A stretch of DNA of 64,000 nucleotides from PWXP01 sp034005525 (lineage in GTDB: Bacteria > Planctomycetota > Planctomycetia > Pirellulales > Thermoguttaceae): contig JAVEUP010000019.1 of NCBI GenBank assembly GCA_034005525.1, forward strand, positions 3,027 through 67,026. Direction: 5' to 3'. The notes beneath the pieces are model-generated. The model was not told where the DNA came from. It ran no database searches and saw nothing but the letters and a program-made list of their open reading frames with translations. Shown here in pieces: positions 53,944 to 63,041 of this stretch. Position numbers and translations under genes: made by a program. The number at the start of each line of letters is the position of its first letter. Within the stretch, counting starts at the first letter, position 1.

Positions 53944-56900
53944 TCAGGCCGCCCGGGCCGGGTCGTCGAGGTCGTCTTCACCGTCGGCCTCCTCGTCCCA
54001 TTCAGAGTCGTCCTCGTCGTACTCCTCGTCTTCGTCGTGCTCTTCGTACTCGTCCTCTTCGTCGTACGCCTCCTCGGCGTCCTCGCCAAACGCGTCTTCT
54101 TCTTCCGCCTCTTCTTCCTCCTCTTCGTCAGTCTCCTCTTCATACCAACCGAAGCCATCGCCGCTGTCGTGCCGGCCCCAATCGGCTGATGCAGTTGAAT
54201 CGGCCGCTTCGTCCTCGGAACTGAAGAAGTCGGCGTCGAAGACGCGGTCGGCGGCGCGAGTGTTGGCGATCTCGTGATCGTCCTCCCACAAGTCGCCGTT
54301 GCTGAAGAAGTCGTCGGCCGGTTCCTCCTCGATACACTCCAGAGCGGGCGCCTCCTCCGACTCGATGGCGGCAATCTCGTCGTTGGCCGGTTCTTCCTCG
54401 ACTTCGACGGGCACGTCGTCTTCCGGCTCCTCGGACGGTTCTTCGGAAACAGGCTCCGGGACCACCACCGGTTTCGGCTTGCTTGCCCGGCGACGCTTCG
54501 GCTTCTCGGGCGCCGTGAGGTACAGGACCGCGGGGTTCGCCTCGGCGTTGCCCGGCAGTTGGGCAGCGGGGACTTCGAGCGACCGGAACAGCTCAAAGAT
54601 GTGCTCGTGGCAGGTGAAGACGAGCAACTGATGGCCCGCCTCGGCAAAGTCTCGCAACAGTTCCGCGGCGGCGCGGGCGCGGTCGGCGTCGAAGTTCACC
54701 AGCACGTCGTCCAGCACCAGGGGCAGCGGGGCGCCGCGCCGGGCATACGAGGCGGCCAGCGCCAGACGCAACGCGAGGAACAACTGTTCCCGCGTGCCGC
54801 GACTGAGCGACTCGACCATAAGCGGATTGCCTTCCGCGTCGTCCACTCGCAGCGAGTCCTCGCCCAGCGGGGTCCATACGCGGCGATATCGTCCGCAGGT
54901 GAGCCGGCTGAGGTAGCCGGAAGCCTCCAGCAGCGTTTCGGGCTGCCGGTCGCGCTCGTAGTCAATCCGGATATCGTCGAGCACCCGGCCGGCGACGGCG
55001 AACACCTGCCAGCGGCGGATTGCCGCCTGCAAGCGCGTTTCAACGGTGGCCAGGTCGAGTTGGCGGCGGGCGAGTTGCCGGTCGGCGGCCAGGTTCCTGA
55101 GCTGCTCGTTCGTTTGCCCGCGTTGTTCGAGAAGCTCGCGCAGGCGGTTTTCGGCGGCATCGAGTTTCAGGAGCAGTTCATCGAGCCGCGCTTCGAGGTC
55201 GCCGGCTTCGATTTCCTTGCCGATGGTTTCCGTGGTGCAGGTGCCGGCCGCGGCGGCCTCGATTTCTCGCGTCAGCCCGTCGCGCTCCTGGCGGAGCATG
55301 GCCGCGCGCGCCGCCTGGACCGCCAGTTCCCGCAACTGCTGTTCTTCGTCGACGCCCGCTTCGAGCAGCAGGGCGCGGCGCTGATGTTTCAGTTGGCTGG
55401 CGGCCTCAACGTGTTTGCGATGCCGGCGGCGGAGTTGGCGTGCTTCATGGCGAAGCTGCCGATAACGTTCCACGCGGTCGCGCTGGCGGGCGAGTGCGCC
55501 TTCGAGCTGCGCGAGCAGTGCAACCGGCGACGCGCCTCCGGCTCCGATTCCCGCTTCGGCTGCCATCTCTCGCACCCGGGCAGCGACGCTTTCCAGTTCA
55601 CGGCGACGCAACTGAAGTTCCTCACGGCGCCGCTGCAACTGGCGGAACAACTCACCGTGCTGCTCGCATTGGGCGACGACGTGGCGGACCTGTTTCGGGC
55701 TCAGTTTCGCGGGCAGGCCGAGTTCGGCCAGCGACTCGCTCCATCGGCGGCGGGCCGCGGTCAGGTCGCCTTCCGACTCGGCCAGCCGGCGGGCGGCGAC
55801 GTCCACCCGATGCCGCGCCGTGTCGCGCCTGCTGCGCATGGGGACGAGTTCCTCCAGGGCGGCCAACTCCTTCTCGGCCGCCTGCAATCGCACGGCGATC
55901 GGGCCGCCGCCCTGCGGGAGTTGCGCGTCGAGGGCGTCGCGTTCCTCCTCGGCCTGTTTGATCTGTGCCTGCAGCATGACGATCTGCCGCTGGCACGCCT
56001 CAAGCTGGTTCGCGTTGGACCGCTCCAGCAGCACCTTGCCGAACCCCGCCGCGCTGGCGCCAAGCAGTCCGAGCACGGTCATCGCCCAGCCGAACGACCC
56101 GGTCACCGAGGCCGGCACGAAAAGGCCGGCCATGACAAGGATCACCCCGAGAGCGAAGCAGCCCCCGAACGCGGTAACCACCCACACGGGCAGCAGTTGC
56201 CGTTGAAGATGCTCGCGGCTCTGCTCTTCCAGGTCGGCCTGGTAGCGGGTAAGCTCATCCAGCCGGTCGTCGACCAGCAGCCGGCGGCGCAACTGCGAAA
56301 CGCGGGCGCCGGCCTGGTCGATCACGCCGGCCAGTTCGTTCTCGTTCCGTCCGGAGAAGGCCGTCCGCGTTTCTTGTTCAAGCGAGTCGGCCTCTTCCCG
56401 GGCCGCGGCAAGCTGCTGCCGGGCCTCCTCGACGCTCCCGCGTGCCGCGCGGACCGTCGCGGCCGGTGTGCGCAGCCGCTTGATGGCATGGTGCGAGAGG
56501 TGCAAGGGGGTATCGATGGACACGTCGGCGGCGAACCCCAGTGCCTCGCGCTCCCGGCGGAGCGTGCCCTCAAGGCTGGCGACCTCCGATCCGAGTTCGC
56601 CGATGGTCTGCTCCAGCGACTCGATCCACGACTGCTGTTCCACCATGGCCTCGATGCGGGGCGCCTGCCGCCACAACTCGCGATGGATGCCCAACGAGTC
56701 CACTTCGGCTTTCAATTGGCGGCGGCGGGACGAGAACTCGGCGACGCGTTGTTCATGCCTGACCAGCCGGGAGACGATGGCATCGAGCCGCTCAACAGCG
56801 CCCTCGGGAAGCGCAACGGCGGGGGCCAGCACGGAAATCTGCTCGGCCAGTTCCTCGCGGCGCCGCCACCGCTCCTGGAGCGTGGTGGCCAACTCGACTT

Positions 56901-57621
56901 CGCGGGCGTGCTGTTCAATGGAAACTTGCTCGTCTTCCAGCCGGCGGACCTCCTGGTCGAGCTGATCTCGCTCGGCCGCCAACCGGACGTACCGGCGCAT
57001 GCCGGCGGCAAGCTGATCGATTTCGCCCTTCAGCCGTGTGCGCTCGTCGAGAAGCTGCCGGACCCGGCACGATCCCCCGGCGCGGTTTACGAGCAGGTTG
57101 CGCGACCGGTCGAGTTCGCGCACGACCTCGACCAGCGAAACGCGGTCCAATCCCGCGGTCAGGCTGTAGAGCAACTCCGCCGCCTTCGAGTCGCTCAGCG
57201 TGCCGAGTTCCTGCATCTCGCGCAGGCCGACGGCAAACACGTTCTGGAAGACCGCCTCGTCGACGTTTCCCAACACGACCTTCAGCAGCGCCTCGCCCTG
57301 CCGGGCGCCGTCGGCGGTGGTCAGGGCGAACTCGTCACGGAGGGTTCCATCGTCGGCGGGGTCGCAGTGCCGATCGAGCGTGAAACGGCCGTGCGGGCCG
57401 ACGAGTTCCGCCGATCCGCCCGGTCGCCCTCCGCGCAAGGGCGGCAGGTACCGCGACCGGCCGGGCGTGAACCCGTAAAGCACGCCGCGGATGAACTGTA
57501 AGAGAGTTGTCTTGCCGGCCTCGTTGGGGCCGTAGAGCACGCTGAGGCCGTCGGCCAGGCCGTCGACGCGCAGGCCGGTCCAAACGCCGTAACCGTCGAT
57601 CGTCAGTCGGTTGATCTTCAC
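53944..57621 (-). CDS. YhaN-like SMC/Rad50-type ATPase with acidic tail
   Basis: A 1225-residue AAA/SMC-like protein. Walker A is GPNEAGKTTLL (31-41), signature ESLSRGTREQLFLALRLA, Walker B PLVLDDVLVNFD near 969. Long Arg/Glu-rich coiled coils flank a central pair of membrane helices (about 477-530, with VWVVTAFGGCFALGVILVMA). The last ~150 residues are extremely acidic (runs of E and D) after a KRRRASKPK basic patch. GTG start at 57621 overlaps the stop of the metallophosphatase gene (GTGA). The pair resembles YhaN/YhaO and the SbcCD/Rad50-Mre11 arrangement in DNA end processing. Confidence 0.88.
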   Translation of the reverse strand: MKINRLTIDGYGVWTGLRVDGLADGLSVLYGPNEAGKTTLLQFIRGVLYGFTPGRSRYLPPLRGGRPGGSAELVGPHGRFTLDRHCDPADDGTLRDEFALTTADGARQGEALLKVVLGNVDEAVFQNVFAVGLREMQELGTLSDSKAAELLYSLTAGLDRVSLVEVVRELDRSRNLLVNRAGGSCRVRQLLDERTRLKGEIDQLAAGMRRYVRLAAERDQLDQEVRRLEDEQVSIEQHAREVELATTLQERWRRREELAEQISVLAPAVALPEGAVERLDAIVSRLVRHEQRVAEFSSRRRQLKAEVDSLGIHRELWRQAPRIEAMVEQQSWIESLEQTIGELGSEVASLEGTLRREREALGFAADVSIDTPLHLSHHAIKRLRTPAATVRAARGSVEEARQQLAAAREEADSLEQETRTAFSGRNENELAGVIDQAGARVSQLRRRLLVDDRLDELTRYQADLEEQSREHLQRQLLPVWVVTAFGGCFALGVILVMAGLFVPASVTGSFGWAMTVLGLLGASAAGFGKVLLERSNANQLEACQRQIVMLQAQIKQAEEERDALDAQLPQGGGPIAVRLQAAEKELAALEELVPMRSRRDTARHRVDVAARRLAESEGDLTAARRRWSESLAELGLPAKLSPKQVRHVVAQCEQHGELFRQLQRRREELQLRRRELESVAARVREMAAEAGIGAGGASPVALLAQLEGALARQRDRVERYRQLRHEARQLRRRHRKHVEAASQLKHQRRALLLEAGVDEEQQLRELAVQAARAAMLRQERDGLTREIEAAAAGTCTTETIGKEIEAGDLEARLDELLLKLDAAENRLRELLEQRGQTNEQLRNLAADRQLARRQLDLATVETRLQAAIRRWQVFAVAGRVLDDIRIDYERDRQPETLLEASGYLSRLTCGRYRRVWTPLGEDSLRVDDAEGNPLMVESLSRGTREQLFLALRLALAASYARRGAPLPLVLDDVLVNFDADRARAAAELLRDFAEAGHQLLVFTCHEHIFELFRSLEVPAAQLPGNAEANPAVLYLTAPEKPKRRRASKPKPVVVPEPVSEEPSEEPEDDVPVEVEEEPANDEIAAIESEEAPALECIEEEPADDFFSNGDLWEDDHEIANTRAADRVFDADFFSSEDEAADSTASADWGRHDSGDGFGWYEEETDEEEEEEAEEEDAFGEDAEEAYDEEDEYEEHDEDEEYDEDDSEWDEEADGEDDLDDPARAA

Positions 57622-58850
57622 GATTGGGGTTCCTCGCCGGTGAGCAGGTCCACGCCCAGAAGCGCGGCTTCGTGCAGCACCTTCCTCCGGGTTTGTTTGT
57701 CGGTAAGCGCGATGCCGGGGCCAATCGCCTCGGCCAGTTCGCCCGCGGGCAGGTAGGCGTCCAAGTCGAGCGCCTGCCCGGGGTCGCTATCGTAACGGCG
57801 GATCGCGCGCAGGAAGTCGGCGCGGATCGTTTCTTGCTCGAACCATTCGTGCGGCAGTGCCAGGCTGGGCTCGGCCTCGATGGCCAGGCTCCACGCGGCC
57901 GGCGAACCGTGTCCGTATTCGCTGCGCAGCCATCCGAGCAATTCGTCGGCCAGCGGCCCGCGGCGCAGCTTGCCCAGCAGCGGCCCGGTGCCGGCAACGG
58001 TCCAGGAGACGACCACGTCGACGTTGGGGTTGGTTTCGACCAGGGTATGCATGCGTTCGCGGAGTTGCGTTTCAAGCGCGTCGCGGCTGGTGGCTTCGTC
58101 CACGACGAGCCGCTCGTTGAGCCAGCGCAGCACGTCGGTGGTTGCCAGGCTGGTGCGCAGCCGGCCCTGTTCGTCCACGTGGACCACGGTGCAGCCGTGC
58201 ATGCCCGATTCCGCCGGCCGGCGCCCTTGGGGCGTACCGGGCCAATGGACCAGGGTTGGCCCGCTCAGCGGCGTGCTCCGGTCGTGCCGTCCGCCCAGCG
58301 CCCAATAATGCAGTCCTCGCTGCCTGAGCGCCTCGGGCTCGGCCGAGCCGTGGACCGCGGCCAGCGTGAACAAGCCGCCTGCGGCCGGCGCAAACTCGGC
58401 CGCGCGGATCGTTTGCCGCCCGTCGCGGCTGACACCCTGGATGCATGCCAGCGGCGAGCCGTCGCGCTCGGCGGTGAACGATTCCACCCGGCCCACGGGA
58501 AACCGGCAGACGTTGTCCGGCAGCCGGATGGCCGGCGGCCACGCTTCCGGTGGATCGATGCCGCCGCCCACCCAGTAGACCCGGATGCCGCGTTCCGCAA
58601 GCCGGGCGAACTGGTCGACGAGGAACAGCGGGCCGCGGGGGCCGGTGTGCTGCGTGCTGAGCAGGTCGCCGCTGAGGACGACAAACGCGACCTCCTCGGC
58701 CAGGGCGGTTTCAAACACCTGTTCGGCCGCGGTGTAGGGCGCTTCGAGGAAAAGGTCGGTCAGGTGTTCCGGTACCTCGGCCACCCCGTGGGGCGGCATT
58801 TCCAGGTGGAAGTCGCTGGCGTGGAGAAAGCGAAACGGACCGTTCGGCAT
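57618..58850 (-). CDS. YhaO/SbcD-like metallophosphoesterase, motif-degenerate
   Basis: A 410-residue protein. MPNGPFRFLHASDFHLEMPP has the first motif (D13, H15), and VVLSGDLLS the second. The usual GNHD is replaced by WVGGGIDPPEAW, and GHxH by ALGGRHDRS, so several metal ligands are absent. LAAVHGSAEPE retains the conserved His-Gly. ATG at 58850 is chosen because the fold starts there. It is coupled to the YhaN-like ATPase by a 4-bp overlap. A nuclease role like Mre11 is in doubt; a structural or regulatory partner is possible. Confidence 0.8.
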   Translation of the reverse strand: MPNGPFRFLHASDFHLEMPPHGVAEVPEHLTDLFLEAPYTAAEQVFETALAEEVAFVVLSGDLLSTQHTGPRGPLFLVDQFARLAERGIRVYWVGGGIDPPEAWPPAIRLPDNVCRFPVGRVESFTAERDGSPLACIQGVSRDGRQTIRAAEFAPAAGGLFTLAAVHGSAEPEALRQRGLHYWALGGRHDRSTPLSGPTLVHWPGTPQGRRPAESGMHGCTVVHVDEQGRLRTSLATTDVLRWLNERLVVDEATSRDALETQLRERMHTLVETNPNVDVVVSWTVAGTGPLLGKLRRGPLADELLGWLRSEYGHGSPAAWSLAIEAEPSLALPHEWFEQETIRADFLRAIRRYDSDPGQALDLDAYLPAGELAEAIGPGIALTDKQTRRKVLHEAALLGVDLLTGEEPQS

Positions 58851-59183
58851 GGTCGGCCTCCGTGCTCGACGTCGGTAAAGGCTGGCATCCGCCCCTTCGG
58901 CGGCCGGAATCAGTCGGCGTCCGGGGCCCCGGACGGCGCACCGGCCCAAGAATCCAACCACGAGAGACAATATATTGCGCCGTCAGTTTACCCAGCCGGG
59001 CGAAACGAGGCTATGCGAGAATTTTTCCAGAAAGACGCGATACGGCTCGAGTTGTGAAGATGGCGAGTTTCGTATTTTACCTAGTTTGCCTAACGCCAGC
59101 AGTGTCCCAAAGCATGGGGCCCCATCCCTCGTACACACGTCGTGGACGCCACCGGCCGGCTTGCCCGGCCCGGAGCCCGGCGA

Positions 59184-59335
59184 GCGGGGGCCGTGAGGCC
59201 CCTGTTTCTGCAAAACATTGCGCAGTTCAGCGTCCCCGTGACAGACTGCACCGCTGGTGTGTTTCTGCTTGCCGGACGCATGGGCGACGACTGGCGTGGA
59301 AATCGGGGCAGAAACAGGGGCCTCACGGCCCCCGC
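59184..59335. repeat. REPIN-like 28-bp inverted repeat
   Basis: Arms 59184-59211 and 59308-59335 are perfect complements separated by 96 bp. Each arm holds the hairpin GGGGCC-TCAC-GGCCCC. It fills most of the gene-free gap 58851-59477. Confidence 0.8.
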
Positions 59336-59477
59336 TTGCCTTTCGGTTTGCAGTGTTCGGGAAAACCCTACCACACACCGGTCCGCGCTATTGCTCGAAG
59401 GCAATACCTAGATTATCCTCCACAGAAGGGTATAGTGAACGTAATGTTCCCCGTTCGCGGTTTATGAGGTTGTCGTT

Positions 59478-59738
59478 ATGCATGTGGTTCTTTCCGATGA
59501 TCTGCAAAGCTTCGTCGCTTCTGTTGTGCGTGAAGGAGTCTATTCCAACGAATCGGAGGTCCTGAGTGAGGCTTTGCGCTTGTTGCGCAGCCGTGAACAA
59601 TTGCGTCATGACGTGCAGGCCGGGGTCCAACAACTGGATCAGGGTCAGTTCGACGAGTACGGCGAAGCAGACCGGGATCGCTTCCTTGCTGACGTTCGAT
59701 CGACAGACACACCTTCAGCAGCGGGAAGAGAAGAATGA
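59478..59738 (+). CDS. parD: ParD-type antitoxin
   Basis: An 86-residue ribbon-helix-helix antitoxin (MHVVLSDDLQSFVASVVREG, YSNESEVLSEALRLLRSRE). It neutralises ParE and represses its own promoter. GAACGTAATGTTC (59437-59449) just upstream is a small palindrome and a candidate operator, with TATAGT at 59431. The stop overlaps the toxin start (ATGA). Confidence 0.88.
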   Translation: MHVVLSDDLQSFVASVVREGVYSNESEVLSEALRLLRSREQLRHDVQAGVQQLDQGQFDEYGEADRDRFLADVRSTDTPSAAGREE

Positions 59739-60031
59739 CGCGTTTCCGGCTATCGGCCTTGGCGAGGAACGACTTGGCCGAGATTCGGGCGTTCATCGCT
59801 GCCGACAATCCGGCAGCCGCAGACCGTCAAACTGCTGCATTCTTTGACCGCTTCCATATGCTCGCTCGCAGTCCCGAAATGGGTGAAGCTCGTCCAGACC
59901 TGGGAGCAGAGTTGCGAGTGTTCTCGGTCGGCAGTTATGTCATCGTATTCCGCCAAATGGCAGGAGGTGTTGAGATTGCTCGTGTCGTGAGTGGTTACCG
60001 AGACCTGCCCCCGCTGCTTGAAGGCGAATGA
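59735..60031 (+). CDS. parE: ParE/RelE-fold toxin
   Basis: A 98-residue toxin: RFRLSALARNDLAEIRAFIA, NPAAADRQTAAFF and ARPDLGAELRVFSVGSYVIV with an RVVSGYRDLP end are typical ParE. The family poisons DNA gyrase. Unlike the PIN systems at 1158-1632, this pair looks complete. Its last 37 bp overlap the convergent helicase gene. Confidence 0.88.
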   Translation: MTRFRLSALARNDLAEIRAFIAADNPAAADRQTAAFFDRFHMLARSPEMGEARPDLGAELRVFSVGSYVIVFRQMAGGVEIARVVSGYRDLPPLLEGE

Positions 60032-61989
60032 CCGGTCTTTCCCCCGCGCATCGCGATGGCGTAGTTTGGGTTGTCGGCCTGGCCGGCGAGTTCGTAGAGG
60101 AAGCGGCTGGGGTGTGTGGGGCGGGGTTTGCCCCATTTCAGCCGGGTCAGCGCGAGCGAAAGGGTCAACCGCCGCTGCGCCCGCGTAACGCCCACGTAGC
60201 AGAGCCGTCGCTCTTCATCGACCCCCGTGCCGCCCTCGGCCGCCGCCCGGTGATGCGGCAAGAGCCCTTCTTCCATGCCCACCATGTACACTTCAGGGAA
60301 CTCCAGCCCCTTTGCCGCGTGCAGGGTCATCAGGACAACGGCGTCGCGTTTGAGCTTCGATTCCTTCTGGCGGTCCTCGTCGGTTCCGCTGAGGGCCACG
60401 TCGCGGAGAAAACCCGCCAGCGACGGCTTCTTCGCCCGCCGCTCGTACGCGCCGACGGCGTTGACCACTTCCTCGACCGAGGCCCAGCGGGCCTGCTGTT
60501 CGTCGGGATTCGGGTATTGGCGGGCCATCTCGTCGTAGTAGCCCACCTCGGCAATCAGTTCCCGCGCGAGACGGGCCGGGGCTTCCTTCTTGGCGCGGCG
60601 GGCGAACTCGCCGAGCAGCGAACGAAGCCGATCGATGCCGGTTCGGGCCGTGGGCGTTAAGGCGACGTGTTGCTCCGCGCGCGGCAGCAGTTCCGAAAGC
60701 GTCTTGCCCTGCCCGACAGCGGCGTCGAGTAGCCGCCGGACCACCGTCGGACCCAGCCCGCGGGGCGGTGTGTTGATGATGCGCAGCAGCGAAACCTCGT
60801 CGCGCGGGTTGGCCAGCAGTTTCAGGTAAGCCAGCACGTCGCGCACTTCCTTGCGGTCGAAGAACGACATGCCGCCGAGCAGCACGTACGGCACCTCGGC
60901 GCGCCGCAACTCGGTCTCGAACGCCCGCGGCTGCTCGTTGGTGCGGCATAGAATGGCGAAGTCCTTCGGGCGCCGCTTTTCGTCGCGAATGCGTTCGGCA
61001 ATCTCGTCCACCACGCGCTGCGCCTCGTCGGTTTCGGTCTGAAGCTGCAAGACGCGCGGCGGCTCGCCCTGGGCCACGGCGCGGAGCGTCTTCGGGTGCC
61101 GCACGCGGTTGAAGGCGATCAGCCGGTTTGCCCAGTCGAGAATCTCGCGGGTGGACCGGTAATTGGTTTCGAGCCGAACGACTTTCGCCTCGGGCCAATC
61201 GCGTTTGAAGCGGAGGATATGGCGCACCTCGGCCCCGCGCCAGCCGTAGATCGACTGATCGTCGTCGCCCACCACGCACAGGTTGCGGTGCCGCCCGGCC
61301 AGAGCCTTGACAATGCGGTATTGCACCGCGTTGGTGTCCTGGTATTCGTCCACCAGAACATGGTCGAAGCGTCCCGCCTCGGCCCGGTGGACCTCGGGGA
61401 ACCGGCCGAAGAGTTCATCGGTCAGCAGCAGCAGGTCGTCGAAATCGACCGCGCCCGCCGCCTTCAGTGCGGCCTGGTACCGCCGGAACGCCGCCGAGGC
61501 CAGGTGGTCCTTATCGGAAGCGGCCGTCGCCGCGGCCTCCGCGGGCGAAACGCCGACCGTCTTCCAGCGGCTGATCCGATAGAGCAGTTCGCCGGGTCGC
61601 AGGGTACCCTCGGCCACCTTGATTTCCCGGAGCGCGGCCCGCGCGATGCTCTCCTGATCCCCGCGATCGTAGATGGCAAATTGAGCAGGATAGCCTAGCT
61701 GGGTAATGTTGCGTCGCAAGATCCGGACACACAGCGAGTGGAAGGTCGATATTTCCGGCTCGTCCCGCTGCCGCTTCTTCAGCATGGCCGATGCCCGATG
61801 GAGCATTTCGTCGGCCGCCTTGTTGGTGAACGTTACGGCCAGAATGCGGTTTGGGCGAATGCCGCTTTGGATGAGCCTCGCAATGCGGTGCGTAACCACC
61901 CGCGTCTTGCCCGTCCCCGCCCCGGCCAGCACCAGTAGCGGCCCGGCCAGCGTTTCGACGGCTTCGTGTTGTGCGGAGTTGAGTTTCAC
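59995..61989 (-). CDS. UvrD/PcrA-family DNA helicase
   Basis: A 664-residue superfamily 1A 3'-5' helicase for repair and replication restart. Walker A is LAGAGTGKTRVV; IA TFTNKAADEMLHR; II LVDEYQDTNAVQ; III VVGDDDQSIYGWRGA; IV/V LETNYRSTREI and LMTLHAAKGLEFPEV; VI YVGVTRAQRRL. GTG at 61989 (VKLNSAQHEAVETL) is preferred because the longer frame (GTG at 62037, 680 residues) starts inside a repeat arm at 62025-62037; the longer start remains possible. The C-terminus is slightly shorter than PcrA and lacks the extended tail. Confidence 0.9.
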   Translation of the reverse strand: MKLNSAQHEAVETLAGPLLVLAGAGTGKTRVVTHRIARLIQSGIRPNRILAVTFTNKAADEMLHRASAMLKKRQRDEPEISTFHSLCVRILRRNITQLGYPAQFAIYDRGDQESIARAALREIKVAEGTLRPGELLYRISRWKTVGVSPAEAAATAASDKDHLASAAFRRYQAALKAAGAVDFDDLLLLTDELFGRFPEVHRAEAGRFDHVLVDEYQDTNAVQYRIVKALAGRHRNLCVVGDDDQSIYGWRGAEVRHILRFKRDWPEAKVVRLETNYRSTREILDWANRLIAFNRVRHPKTLRAVAQGEPPRVLQLQTETDEAQRVVDEIAERIRDEKRRPKDFAILCRTNEQPRAFETELRRAEVPYVLLGGMSFFDRKEVRDVLAYLKLLANPRDEVSLLRIINTPPRGLGPTVVRRLLDAAVGQGKTLSELLPRAEQHVALTPTARTGIDRLRSLLGEFARRAKKEAPARLARELIAEVGYYDEMARQYPNPDEQQARWASVEEVVNAVGAYERRAKKPSLAGFLRDVALSGTDEDRQKESKLKRDAVVLMTLHAAKGLEFPEVYMVGMEEGLLPHHRAAAEGGTGVDEERRLCYVGVTRAQRRLTLSLALTRLKWGKPRPTHPSRFLYELAGQADNPNYAIAMRGGKTGHSPSSSGGRSR

Positions 61990-62024
61990 GGGCTGGTGTG
62001 GTCGATGTGCGAAATCGGACGCCA

Positions 62025-62166
62025 CGTAACCGTTCACAGGGGGACTGTCCCAATTTTCGCGGCACAGAGGGCGTTATTGCCCAATCATCCACCGTTTCCG
62101 CGGCGAAAATGGGCCTGTCCCCTTCGCATGGAGCGGAGAAACCTGCCCGCGCCGTGAACGGTTACG
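62025..62166. repeat. Nested inverted-repeat element upstream of the helicase
   Basis: Outer arms CGTAACCGTTCAC (62025-62037) and its complement (62154-62166) enclose an inner imperfect pair containing GGGGACTGTCCCAATTTTCGC (left) and GCGAAAATGGGCCTGTCCCC (right). The layout is MITE-like, without a transposase. Confidence 0.75.
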
Positions 62167-62169
62167 GCG

Positions 62170-62661
62170 TCACAAAGGGGGATTATCGTACTTTGAACCA
62201 GCGACCTTGACCAGCCGCTCCGCGTGTGCGGCCAGTTTTTCTGGCACGTGTGGAAGCGCCCAAGGGCCACGGACCACCGCCACGTTCACTCCAGGGACGA
62301 AGACCGGCGGCGGGAAGAAGCGGAAGGGCGCGAGCCCTCCGGTCCTGGCGTGTGAGTGAATGCCGCACGTCGTCGTGGCGAACGGATCGGACGGCTTGCG
62401 CCGTGCCGCTGGCATGGGGGCGATGTGCAGAGAGAAGTATTTGGGGTCAAAAAAGTCTCTTGGGGTCTTGCTTTGTGTGTCCTCGAACAAGAACTGCTGA
62501 CCGAGATCGAATCCCACAATGCTAATCCCTAATCCCGGTCTGACCCTATTTCCTCCTATTTCCTCTGACCCTTTTTCCTCCCAGACCAGAAGGGTTTCTT
62601 TCCGACAACCGCGGATTGCCTCGACCCTTTTCCCCGCCGGGCCTGCCCCGGCCGGTATCAT
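62170..62661 (-). other. Eroded or unrecognised ORF carrying repeat DNA
   Basis: The frame ends GVNVAVVRGPWALPHVPEKL and VKVAGSKYDNPPL, which look protein-like, but its middle is repeat-derived (62325-62404) and the upstream part (62519-62600) consists of GGTCTGACCC/TTTCCTCC-rich short repeats. No family is recognised. It is probably the remnant of a gene hit by repeats. Confidence 0.3.
62325..62404. repeat. REPIN-like doublet, family A copy 2
   Basis: AGGGC-GCGA-GCCCT (62325-62338) and ACGGC-TTGC-GCCGT (62391-62404). The second hairpin sits in a 23-bp stretch (62389-62411 region) identical to that around 418-431. The hairpins are 66 bp apart here and 37 bp apart in copy 1. Confidence 0.65.
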
Positions 62662-62697
62662 AACTGGTCAGCTACAGGCGGGATTGATCCGAAATAG

Positions 62698-62746
62698 CCC
62701 CCCTTGGCATGGCCGCCGCCTTTGGCGGCGGCCATGCCAAGGGGGG
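62698..62746. repeat. Perfect 23-bp hairpin with 3-nt loop
   Basis: Arms 62698-62720 and 62724-62746 are perfect complements around TTT; the core is TTGGCATGGCCGCCGCC. It is far more stable than a normal terminator and is followed by extra G residues, not a T run on the plus strand. Confidence 0.9.
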
Positions 62747-62996
62747 GGATGGGGCGCTGGTGGCCGCTTGTAGTGGCCAATCACTCGCTCCGCCGGCACG
62801 GGGCCGGCGGGGGTGGAAGGAGGAACGGCGCACGGGCATCACTTGCCCGGACGGCTCGGTGGTCGCGCGACAATATACCGCCCGTGACCAGCTCAGCCAG
62901 ATCGACTACAATACCGATATGGTCGCTACCTTCGCCTACGACGCCGGTTCCCGCCGCACCAGCCGGGTGCTGGGGGATACGCCCGGTACGACCTAG
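62709..62996 (+). pseudogene. RHS/YD-repeat remnant
   Basis: From about 62835 the frame reads TCPDGSVVARQYTARDQLSQ, then IDYNTDMVATFAYDAGSRRT, two successive YD repeats of RHS proteins, and stops at 62996. The upstream part is hairpin sequence and not protein-like. A complete RHS protein is over 1000 residues, so this is a fragment. Confidence 0.7.
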
Positions 62997-63041
62997 AAAG
63001 AGTACCGGGAGCTTTAATTCCCCCTGTGTTTGAGGCACAGT

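Noticed and set aside
54274..57501. A 1075-codon open frame opposite the YhaN-like gene
   Set aside because: High-GC mirror of a real gene; it lacks motifs, while the minus strand has intact Walker A, signature and Walker B.
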